A stretch of 64,000 bases of DNA, from assembly GCF_932276165.1 (NCBI RefSeq), contig NC_063983.1, positions 3,169,501 through 3,233,500 on the forward strand, written 5' to 3'. Made by a program: the position numbers and the translations under genes. This DNA is from Plutella xylostella. Taxonomy: Eukaryota > Arthropoda > Insecta > Lepidoptera > Plutellidae. Below are positions 31,109 through 40,910 of the stretch, in pieces (within the stretch, counting starts at the first letter, position 1; the number at the start of each line of letters is the position of its first letter). A model generated the notes under the pieces. That model was not told where the DNA came from. It made no database searches and saw only the letters and a list, made by a program, of their open reading frames with translations.

Positions 31109-34100
31109 TCACAAGGCATCCAAGCTAGCCTTCAATTGTTCCATAGACTGTTGTGCAATCAGACCAGTGATGCCCTCGGGGCTCTGTGGGTCTTCCCTCA
31201 TCAGGATTCTGGAAGCTTCCTCCAGACACTTGATGGGTTCTTGCAGCCTCTCTTTCAGTTTCTCCTGCGTAATGGTTCCCGCGCTAAACTCGTTCCTTGC
31301 TATAAACATTATTGGAGCGTGCAGTTCGTATAACACCATGCCTGAAAAAATGAAAAAAAACATTGGTAACTTATTTTAAAAACTTTAATCGTTGAATACT
31401 CCACACGACACGACCTATTTTCCAAAAGACAAGTCACTATCCCGACAATAAATTTTTGCCTCTATGGCAATCTATACATTTTGGTTGAGTTTGTATCTTT
31501 ATGGAACAGCTGTTGATTACACAGTACGCCTCATAAAGCAAGTTGCTTAGTAGATATTTCGGGAATTTCACTGATAAAAGATAATTCGAGATACAAGTAT
31601 ATTTTTGCAGTCAAAAATGTTCAGTCGATGGCGCGTGAATCAATTGAGTGTTTTTCGCATCTAAGTTGCGTACCCAACCCTACAGAACTATAATGCGGCT
31701 CTCTCCTGGAATCAGCACATCAGCACAAGTCGGCTTTCCATTTGACACTTCGAATGCCGTAGTGGTTAGTGGCACTGACTGCTATGCTGAAGGTCCCGGG
31801 TTCAATTCCCGGTTGGGGCATATATTTGTTTAAAGATAGATATTTGTACTCGGGTCTCGGGTGTTGATATTTAAATTTAATATGTATCTGTCTATGTATT
31901 TGTGTAGATATATCAGCTGTCCGATACCCATAACACAGGCTCTACCTAGCTTGGGGTCGGATGGCCGTGTGTGAGATGTCCCCACATATTTATTATTTAT
32001 TTATTATTACCTAAGAACTATAGGTAATGCAACCCACCTCTCATGCGGCTCTCGCCCGGTATCAGCACATCCAGCACCCTCAACATCAGCCGGCAGAAGT
32101 CGGCCTTCCGCTCCAGCACTAGGTCGGGCAGCTCGTCGATCTCGTAGCCCTCCACGCGCCCGTACAGCTGCGCCAGCGAGTGTTTGAGAGACAGCAGGAT
32201 GGAGTGTTGCGGGTGGAAGACGGATTTATACTGCGGGGGGGAATGGTTAAAGTTAATAGGGGTTTATTCGTCGTGTAGTGTAGTGTACAATTTCTTGATG
32301 AACGACAGTTTTACGGTGATTTCTGTTAAGAAAGGGTACTTTTTTTCTTTATGAAGGCAACAATGGATTTTAAGAAAGTTACTGGTGCTTACTATGTTTA
32401 CCCAGGTGCCATGACCAAAATAAACTTCGTTACTTTTCGCTACAAAACGAATAAGATAATATCACTATCTATCTATATTACAATAGGTATATTGTTGAGA
32501 TGAGATAATTAGAATCTTTAAAAAAACCCTTTGAAGTCGGAGTCGCGACCGTCGCGTCTGATTGGCTTGATTCCAACAAAAAAAGCCATGGCCGTCTTCA
32601 CAACAACAGCAAAATGTGCCTAGAAAGTTCCAACAATAGCTAGATATTATATTATTGTTATTGTTGAAGATGTCTAGCTGGTACACTCTTGAAAACTCAA
32701 TATGAGTATATTTTTCCGGTTGCTCGCATGCCCTACCATGTCGCGTGTTTGGGACCTCCGAATTTATCACAATAAAATCGTGGTTATAGAGAAGCAAGAA
32801 CCGCACATTCTTTACGTTTTTCAGCGTAGCTTCTCGCTATTCAATAGCGGCGCCTCTCAGCTCCAGCGCGTCCACCTGGTACCCTCGTGAAAACTGTAGT
32901 GTATTATTCCTATTGAAGTATCCTGCATGCGACAATATGCTCCAAAACTACCAATGGAAAGTTTTGCTCCTGCAATGTTCCCTACCATTACTTCATTCAC
33001 AACGATACCTTCTTCAGCGTAGCCTCTATCTGCTCGATAGCGGCGGGTCCCGGCTCCAGCGCGTCCAGCTGGTCCACCTCGGCCTGCACCACCGCCAGCA
33101 TCTTGTGTCTCCTACCATTCCTTCTTTCAGAATAAACCATTACTCCATTCAAAACAATACCTTCTTCAGCGTAGCCTCTCGCTGCTCAATAGCGGCAGCT
33201 CCCGGCTCCAGCGCGTCCACCTGGTACCCTCTTGAAAACTGTAGTGTAGTATATCTGTTGAAGTTTCCTGCATTCGAAGCCAATGGAAAGTTTTGCAGGA
33301 CTAGTGTCCCCTACCATTCTTTCTTTCAGAACATACCCTTCCTCCATTCACAACAGTACATTATTTTAGTACTTACCTTCTTCAGCGTAGCCTCTCTCTG
33401 CTCAATAGCGGCGGGCCCCGGCTCCAGCGCGTCCAGCTGGTCCACCTCGGCCTGCACCACCGCCAGCATCTTGCGCATCGCCGCGCCCGACGTCTTGAAC
33501 CCGCAGTTCTTGTCTGTGCACTGCCAGCCCGCCTCGTTGTCTGAAATAGGAATAGAAAGATACTTTAGTTTCATAATGGCTTAGTAGGGCTTTTCAGATT
33601 ATCATACTTGCTACAAAATCAAATGTGACTATTTGTTTTGGAAGATACCTACTTTATTTGGAAGAGCTTTCCTGGTCTAAAAACTGTGTGAAGTATGTGA
33701 TGGTTTATGCGGACGGCTTGGTCATCTGCCACATGTGGGCTATCATCTGTTGTGCGTTCGTAACATTTCATAACTTCTCTGATGATGCTATCATTATATA
33801 TATCTAAGGTTTCTGTGCTGCTTCCATCCACAGTGTACCAGCTATATAAGTATTGCTGGCTGTCATATAGACTTACCAAGAGGATTAGTAGACAGGATAA
33901 CGCCGTTGTCACACTTGGAACATTTGAGCGTGCTCAGATGGGTGCCGAGTTCAGTCGGGTCGGCGCACCTTGCGCAGTCACAGTCGAAGAACTTGGACTC
34001 CGCGAGGAACTCCCGCCGCAGCATGGTGGGGGACAAGGTGTGCGTGTAGCAGAGGTGCAGGGACTCTCCAGACTTGATTGGGACCGCTGCCCGCACTTGT

Positions 34101-36935
34101 ACTCTGAAATAGATACAAAATATCATTTCGTCAACGAAATTAAGTTCAGTAGGTATATGTAGGTCTTGTCAAGGTACGATGTTTATTTATAATGAGAGCG
34201 GCTGTTGATGATGGAATTTTTATGATGATAAAATTTTGGCACAAAATGAAAAAGAACCAGATGCGTTCTCAAGAGATCTCTAGGGTCCGTCGTCGTCGAT
34301 ATCCGATAGACGCAGCGGCGATGGTCTGATGGTAGGTTAGTTCACGCTTTTGCCGAAATTCTTCAGTGGTGGCGAGAATTCTACGTACTGGTAGTCGTTC
34401 TGCAGGATGGTGTGCACGATGTTGGGCACGCAGCTGTGCGCCGCCACCGCCAGGCGCGGGTACACGGCGCGGATGCTGAACCCCCCGCGTGAGGGAATCT
34501 CCACCGAGTTCACCTGGGGGAGAGTTTAGAAATTAGAATTTCTGTCGTTTGAATCGTAGAAAGTTTAATACCACGTACAGCCAATTGTAGGGTCGAATGC
34601 AAACCAGCAAACCGCCCCCGGTTTGCTGGACCGAAGACCTTAGACAAGTCGCCTTTAGTGGCTGGATGAGGAAGGTCGAGGACCATGTTGGGAAAGTTTC
34701 CAGGAGTGGACGATTACTTACAGGTTGTTAATATGATCATAAAACTTTTACGATGTCAAATGGATCCCCATTTGACTTTATACGAGTCGATATAAGCACT
34801 TTAGCTCAGCTTTGACATCAGCAGTAAATGAGACGAGTTTGATGAGCGTTTCAGTTTAGATAGTGATTTTTTAGGTGTTAGGTATTAGCCATCATGTTTT
34901 ATTACAAGGATTTCATCTTCGGTCAACTTGCTTTGTCTACCTATACTCATACATATAGGTATCTGACCAACCTCAAGTATCCCGCACACTTGCTGCACCA
35001 GCTCCTTGCTGAACCTGTCGCCCAGCTTGCAGTGGTCCACCAGGAAGTCTGCGATGTTGACCTGGTCCGCGCGCCACGCGGGCCGCAGCTGTCGCGCCGC
35101 AGAGTGCGTCTCCATGGCAACCAGCTCCTGCTGCCAGCGCGTAGGGTCCTGCTCACGGGCTAGGAGTAATCTGGGGGAGATTATTGTTCATAGTTAGCAG
35201 CAGGATCACGAGAGTGTGGAGGACGTCTGTAATCATTTATTATAGTTTGTTGAACAGGCGGCCTTCTCAGTAGAAGTAATCACTTCAGCGCCTAGAACGA
35301 GGCGGACTCGTGGAGTATCGAGTTAACTACCACCAGGAGTTCTTCACTACCTGTTCTTATTCAATGAAGACTCCACGTTATTCTCTTGAGGCCTCTTTGT
35401 TCTATGGATATTCTCGTACCTAATCTGCTAAACTGCCACGGCTTCTTCCGTCATTTTGTTGTGTGTCATAATTATTTACCAACAATGTCACATTTTTTTA
35501 CTACTGCCATTATTGCATTCGTTTTAATCGGTGCCGTTAGCCAAATCTACTACTGCTGTGCCATATTCCATTCGGCTAAGAAAACCGTTGCTGAAAACCA
35601 CGAAGAGAAGCCACCGCTTTTGCCCTAACCCCTTAGACAAGTAACCCTGCCTAGCGCTATAAGTTACTTTTGCGGAGTGATGCAGTAGTAAGCTGGCGGT
35701 CCAGTCGTCGCCCCCTTAGACAAGTAAAACGCACATATCCCTGCTGGATTAGTTACCTGAGCGGAGTGATGCAGAAGTTAAGTTGCGTCTAACCTCCGGT
35801 CCAGTCGTCGACCCTTAAATCCCACATATCCCTGCTGGATCAGTTACCTGAGCGGAGTGATGCAGTCGAGTTGCGGCGAGGAGGCGGTCCAGTCGTCGAC
35901 GGGCTGGAAGCGCACCCTGGCCGCGGCGAACAGCTGGCACTCGGCCGCGTGGGCCGGGGCCTGCTCGCACGGCGCGCCGCACACGGGCCAGCCACAGCGC
36001 GAGCACAGGGTATTCTCCACGGGGCAGTAGCAGCCGAGGCATAGCGGCGGCGAGTCTACAAGATTTACTTTTGATTGGTTTTTGTTTTGTCTGTGTACAC
36101 TTTTGGTTTTATGTCTTGTTTTTGTTCCATTACGATCAAGTGTTTAAAAAAACGTTGACGGAGTGTATGGCGGGTGCTACAATGCTTTTATTAATAGAAA
36201 AGAGTTTATTCACTCGATCTCTCTGAGTTTGCTTTCAGTTATATGTACCTACTCACATAATGATATAGTTAGTTGGATATGGAGTCTTATAAACTATAAC
36301 ATTTGACTATGCTGGATTTTTTGTAAATACATAAACATCTGGAAGTCTGCAAAGGCATTTGATGAGGTCCCGTTTTTGTTTGTATGTGTTAGTGTTATGT
36401 AACAAACCGGCAAACTATGTTTCCTCTGAAATGGATTTCTTTCTACAAAAAAGACGAACGCTCATCCTCCCTATACTGTTGCATAGCATCTCGTTTCCCC
36501 GTAGAGGCAGTATAAGCAAGAAGTACTTATATAGGTAGGTATCAATCATAGTATAATGAATGTATAACTACTGAGTTACTGACCTACCCCAAAACAAATC
36601 GATGTTAACGTGTAGATACCTAATTAGGTGGAACTAAATTAATTAGGACACTAACTTTCACAAAACAAAGCATTTCAAATCAATTAAGAACTTCTAAGGT
36701 CAAAGGATCACAAAGTTTATATCCGATCGGACAATTGAATGTCGTTAAATATCACATCAGTATTATAGGTGGGTCAATATGATGACAAGAACCTTACTGA
36801 AAACTTGCCTGGTTTAGGTCCAAATGCGAAGGGAGTATCCGTGAAAATCAGTTCACCACTGTCCAAATCTTTGCTGGCCACCAAGTATCTCCCGTATTTG
36901 TCATTCTCCTGGATTTTGTAATGACTATCCCCCAT
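31109..36935 (-). CDS. SET and MYND domain protein, arthropod Smyd type (SmydA-8-like)
   Basis: Putative lysine methyltransferase or derived regulator. Exons, 5' to 3': 36809-36935, 35848-36055, 34972-35170, 34389-34513, 33877-34103, 33377-33540, 32038-32230, 31109-31341. They total 1476 nt and give 491 residues with matching phases. Start MGDSHYKIQENDKYGRYLVA opens the split SET domain. The MYND finger is CLGC...CSRC...CGAPC...HAAEC. The second SET part has NSVEIPSRGGFSIRAVYPRL, AHSCVPN and SLHLCYTHTL. The post-SET cysteines are CDCARC. A helical C-terminal TPR-like half follows. The SET motif NHSC is AHSC here; I recall such changes in the arthropod-specific Smyd group, so activity is uncertain. 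Intron 1 uses a GC donor (CCAG|GCAAGT), forced by frame. Introns 2, 6 and 7 hold partial exon copies. Confidence 0.88.
31683..31740 (-). repeat. Decayed partial copy of Smyd-like exon 7
   Basis: AACTATAATGCGGCTCTCTC and CACAAGTCGGCTTTCC here match 32020-32105, the donor end of exon 7 and its intron edge (GAACTATAGG...ATGCGGCTCTCGCCC...GTCGGCCTTCC), with an internal deletion. It lies in intron 7, separated from the true exon by a SINE. Confidence 0.7.
31750..32010 (+). mobile_element. tRNA-derived SINE
   Basis: The head 31756-31820 has an RNA polymerase III A box (TAGTGGTTAGTGG, about 31760-31772) and B box (GGTTCAATTCC, 31799-31809) in a tRNA-like layout, but no full cloverleaf. The body includes TACTCGGGTCTCGGGTGTTG. 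The tail has TTGGGGTCGGATGGCCGTGT and GAGATGTCCCCACA, ending in TTATT repeats. A sister copy lies in reverse at 37.5-40.2 kb. A tail fragment lies at 62036-62110. Confidence 0.8.
32667..33228 (-). repeat. Array of partial copies of Smyd-like exon 6 in intron 6
   Basis: The donor-side end of exon 6 (33377-33540) recurs at 33159-33228, 33006-33104 and 32817-32885, with a remnant near 32670-32700. Shared words on plus are CTTCTTCAGCGTAGCCTCT, ATAGCGGCGG and GGCTCCAGCGCGTCCA. Intron sequence between copies is repeated too (CTCTTGAAAACTGTAGTGTA, CCAATGGAAAGTTTTGC). The exon/intron junction in the copies reads AAG|GTAT rather than AAG|GTAAGT, so a GT donor survives. Copies sit on the intron side of the splice site they contain. 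Confidence 0.88.
35485..35628 (+). CDS. Candidate small membrane protein (47 aa) in Smyd-like intron 2
   Basis: An ATG-to-TAA frame on the strand opposite the host gene encodes MSHFFTTAIIAFVLIGAVSQ, then IYYCCAIFHSAKKTVAE and a Pro-rich end EKPPLLP. The N-terminal ~28 residues form one good transmembrane helix, ending in a juxtamembrane CC and basic KK, like many short single-pass proteins. In-frame codons extend upstream to 35386, but the internal ATG gives the cleanest protein. No homologue is recognised and no promoter is visible. Could be chance. Confidence 0.3.
   Translation: MSHFFTTAIIAFVLIGAVSQIYYCCAIFHSAKKTVAENHEEKPPLLP
35651..35812 (-). repeat. Two partial copies of Smyd-like exon 2 donor end
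   Basis: The end of exon 2 (from 35848 up) recurs at 35751-35812 and, more decayed, at 35661-35711. Plus-strand words are GAGCGGAGTGATGCAG, CGGTCCAGTCGTCG and ATCCCTGCTGGAT(T/C)AGTTAC, the last being intron plus donor. The nearer copy keeps the donor (CTCAG|GTAACT). Both lie on the intron side of the true donor. Confidence 0.85.
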
Positions 36936-37440
36936 TGTTACTAAGTACTTAATTTATGATGCGAATTAATCTAAACAGTCCTCTTGATTAAATTGAAGTA
37001 TGTGTGCTCGGTTGCTCTGCTTGGTAACTGAGTGTACATTGAGCAGAGCGGTTGAACATAGCGGCTAAAATAACCGCGTACATTCGAGAATTGGGACGTT
37101 CGGGAAGCCGATTACAAACACAAAACGTGCATCGATGTGTATGTGTTTATATCAAACGTCAACAGCGGCTGTAGCCAATGTGTTTTGAAGAATCGCAGAA
37201 ATAGAACTCTTGCCAAGTCGCTACGTTCAGCGCCCCTGTGTCTGCCGGGAATGTGCCGATTTGTAGCTCCAGCTTTAGTGGCAGTTAAATTGTTGACGGA
37301 TTTGTGTCCGTAACTACTTTCGCCTAATGATTTCTCCAGTAAAAGTCAAATTATGCTGTTTTAAAACTTGTTAAATGTATTTCTGACTGAATATATTTCA
37401 AGAGTACTTATTATTATTATGGCTATAGTTAGTATCTACA
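36936..37440. other. Upstream region of the Smyd-like gene
   Basis: Contains the 5' UTR and promoter of the minus-strand Smyd-like gene. No clear motif or coding sequence seen. Confidence 0.4.
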
Positions 37441-37867
37441 TTGCTCTACTGTAAAAAGGTATACCTAAATAATAATCACGGATGCGGATGCGAATAACAA
37501 TAACGGGGATATCACACAAACGGCCTGCTCGTATACTTAATGAACAACACCCAATACCCGAGTACCTACAACTAAGAACTCTCTTTCTCTTTATTCAAAT
37601 ACCTACTTATATGCCCCGGCCGGGGATCGAACCCGGGACCTTCGGCATAGTAGTCAGGGACACTAACCACCAGGGGCGTATTTAAAGATTGCGCGCCCTG
37701 GGCTCCTAAAGTTTTCCGCCCCATCAAGGAATGAAAGAAAACAAAAATTATTGCCAAATTATTCAGCCTTTCTTCGATAAGACTTGATCTTAAATAGTAT
37801 TTATTATTTAAAAAAATGAAAATGCTGAAAATTCTGCACTATAGTTTCTCACTGCACTACTAAGAAA

Positions 37868-39461
37868 CTGTGGCGGATTTGGAAATTTGCCGCTCGTAGG
37901 CCATTAAATTCTTGGCGCCCCTTCTGACTTCTGAAATTCAATTCGTTAGTTTAATCCCGTTATTAGTATGATTGTGAACTTAATGATATTTCTATCAGTT
38001 TGTCAGTCATCAACTTCTTCAGATAATGTTTCATCAAATCTTTTTTTAGGTTCCTTACCTCAAAAGGAACCATTATAGGATCACTTTGTTATCCGTCTGT
38101 CTGTCTATCTGTCTGTCTGTCCAGGGCCGGATTTAGAGGTCGAGAGGCCCCGGGGCAACAAAAAAGTGGAGGCAGGGGGCCCCAAATAATTTTCAGTTAA
38201 TCAGTTAAAGTATTTTTTATAATTTTCATTTTTGAAAATAAGCGATGTCCTGTGCAAATTGATATCATCAAAACTAAATACACTCTCAGCTCTGAAATTT
38301 TGATCTTCTAGAATTTGGTAGTAAAATAGTTCCGGAGATTGGTCTTTTCCATAGTCCTTTTTGTATGAGTCGATCAAATATACAAATTGAACCAACTCAT
38401 TAACAAGATTAGGTTCTAAATCATCCTGATAAACTTTTACCAATGCCTCTGCTACACCGTGCGGATTTTAAGCATCCATCTTGTTGATGCTTTTGAAGGT
38501 TACAAGAAAAAGAAAGAAACCTCACACTAGCAATGTAAAACAGCGAAAGAAGATTTCTAAAAGCGACAACAGCTTTTTTTTGTCTAGTGTTAACTAGTTC
38601 CAGGCCTCCACAAAAGAGGGGCCAAAAAATGAGGTAAGTACATATAGTCCTTTTTTTTCGAAGTCTCTATTGTGGGGGCCCCTCTTTTGTGGAGGCCCCG
38701 GGGCGGTTGCCCCGGTTGCCCTCCCCTAAATCCGGCCCTGTGTCTGTCACCACCCTTTTTCTCAGAAACGGGTTAAGATATCAAGCGGGGTATCGTTTAA
38801 TAGGTTTTTCAAAAATCTTAAAGGTTTGCTCAAACCATTTTTTCATTCAGTAATTGGTTTACGAAATATTAAGCTTCAAAGTGCAAATTTTTTGTAGATC
38901 AAGTGTCCTCCCCCTAAATTTTTGGTCCAAAAAAATATATGTATAATAAAATCACTGATTTAGTACATAATTATGACTAAATTCCAAACAACTACCTTTA
39001 CCGCCGTTTCCAGTTTCTCTAAATTCGAAAGTATTCCCGCCGCTTCTTGTCGTGTTACCGGCTTTTCAGTAAATATCATCTTTGATTGATTTTAAAGTCT
39101 GAATAACTGCGTGCCATGAATCTCTTAAACGATTACATATTTCTTTTCTGACTGACCAACGTCTCAAATTCACTCTATACATGGTTTTTCATTTCCCAAT
39201 TTTCAGTCATTTAAGCCAGCGTTTTGTCGAATTTACAAAAAAATACGTAAATTTCCTGTAGAAGCAAGAAAAAGCGAAAACTTCTGAGCATGATTCAGCA
39301 GCCGTATTTGTAGTTATACTTATTACATTACAGTGCGTGGATTGTGTACACATACATTTATTTTAAAACCATGTGTAAATTAGTTTTTTCTAAATTCGCC
39401 CCTCTAAATCTGCCGGTCTAGGCACTGGCCTGCTTGGCCTATTGGTAAATCCGACACTGCA
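37868..39461. mobile_element. hAT-like DNA transposon B nested in A
   Basis: Flanked by the 8-bp repeat CTAAGAAA (37860-37867 and 39462-39469). Terminal sequences GTGGCGGATTT (left) and AAATCCGACAC (right, to about 39459) are imperfect inverted repeats of hAT style. The interior has non-coding, decayed sequence and contains transposon C. Boundaries are less certain than for A and C because the termini differ. Confidence 0.65.
38122..38740. mobile_element. hAT-type MITE C (619 bp) nested in B
   Basis: Perfect termini CAGGGCCGGATTTA and TAAATCCGGCCCTG with 8-bp target duplication TGTCTGTC (38114-38121 and 38741-38748). A minus-strand frame at 38201-38443 (NELVQFVYLIDSYKKDYGKD, then ELFYYQILEDQNF) looks like a piece of the C-terminal part of a hAT/ZMYM-type transposase, so the element is a deletion derivative. 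Confidence 0.88.
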
Positions 39462-40910
39462 CTAAGAAATATACGCATCACAATTTCGATATAAAGAAAT
39501 GCCTCTTTAAAATCATTTTTCTTAATTAATTAGTTTAGTTCTCTTATAATTGTTTTATATCCCTGAGACAACAAAAAAATCTTTAGTAAGTTGCATTCGT
39601 CCATTAAATCATCCGCGAGATCTGTAGGATAACACTTTTGGAGTGAGAAAGTGTATGTACCCCAAATTGGATAAAAATATTCTATTCCCCTTCTGTTCCA
39701 CTACTTCGCCGCCCCAGAGCCTGCCTATTATAGCAGTCAGTGTAGAGCACCTACGGACATACATATGTATAAAAACATTGTGGTGATAGAATTGCGTAGA
39801 TAATGATATCTTCCGAACAAAAAGAAAACTGGGCAATTTTTTTTCTTTAGATTTCCTTTAATAAAATACTGAGGCGGAAAAAAAATAGACTATTCCACCA
39901 GTTCAGAAAAGAACAAAGGCCGGCTTTCATACTTTAAATCAAATTTCTTAAGACATGAAATCAACATGTGGAAAGATGGCTCAGGGCCGTTCTAGGCTTA
40001 CGTCCTAAAATATTGTTCTGTACTTTTTAAATCCTCCAACCTATAGCCCAAAGGCGGCCTGCCGGCCGCCCCTGGGCCGCCCTTCGCCGCCTGCCGCCCC
40101 GGGCTGTAGCCCTTTTAGCCCTAGGGTAAATACGCCCCTGCTAACCACTACACCATTCGGTCGTCATTTATTTATTTATTTATTTATTAAAGATACACCA
40201 ACAGCATACATATTATTACAATTTTAAAATATACATTGAAAGAAGGTCTTACAATCTAATACGATATGCCAATTACAGGCGTATACAACATTTTAAAATC
40301 AACAAACCTTAAAAATTAATAATTAATAAAATTAAAATTTTATAACAAAATTAAAGTGTTAACTTAATAATAGAATTCAAATTTAAATGTGAACAAATAT
40401 TGCAAATCCGTTATTTTAAATTAGGTACTAATATCATACTATAGTTATACTTAACTTAAACTGAAAATAGTTGCAGTATTCCACTTTGGAACTTCGGTAG
40501 ACTGTCACTAAAGATATCTATATTCAGAAGCTTAGTACTAATTTCGTTGTACTCCTGGCAAATTCTGAGCGTGCAAACCAGTATTTGTTTTACAAGTACT
40601 AATATGAAAGATTTTATTGATTGGTTTTCTAGGAAGATTATAAGGCACTGATAGATTAATTTTCTCGGAAAGATGAATACAGTCATGGAATGGCGCAGTG
40701 CGTTTGCCTGATGGAGGTCCCACTCGAAAACTCGTACTTTATACTCGTACCTTATTAGGGTCTCGTATCGGTAAGTTGATGGGAACTTTTCGCATAAGTA
40801 CTTTACGCCGAGCCAAGTAGATTTCATTTTTACAAAATTTTCGTGAAATCTAGACGCAAACTAAAGTCACGGTTTTAAAAGAATTTATAATTTAATGTTT
40901 TTATTTAATT

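Larger units (their letters stand above)
37671..40140. mobile_element. hAT-type DNA transposon A (2470 bp) inserted in the SINE
   Basis: Ends are CAGGGGCGTATTTA (37671) and TAAATACGCCCCTG (to 40140), perfect inverted termini of hAT type, flanked by the 8-bp target duplication CTAACCAC. The GC-rich right end (GCCGCCCCGGGCTG) and left end (CGCGCCCTGGGC) are subterminal. No intact transposase; 39470-40100 holds only short frames. It carries transposon B within it. Confidence 0.88.
37455..40170 (-). mobile_element. tRNA-derived SINE, minus strand, split by a hAT insertion
   Basis: Read on minus, the head starts near 40166 (GACGACCGAATGGTGTAGTG) and continues, after the insertion 37671-40140, into CGAAGGTCCCGGGTTCGATC with a B box at 37623-37634. 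The tail has CGGGTATTGGGTGTTG near 37545-37565. Same family as 31750-32010. The split point is exactly duplicated as CTAACCAC (37663-37670 and 40141-40148). Confidence 0.8.

Noticed and set aside
31756..31820. Possible tRNA gene
   Set aside because: Has A and B boxes but no complete cloverleaf, and continues into a SINE body with a family member elsewhere in the window.
37612..37670. Possible tRNA gene on minus
   Set aside because: It is the head of the second SINE copy, interrupted by a transposon.
40456..40827. 123-codon minus-strand frame
   Set aside because: AT-rich region next to the SINE. No recognisable motif, promoter or splice context. Judged chance or old repeat.
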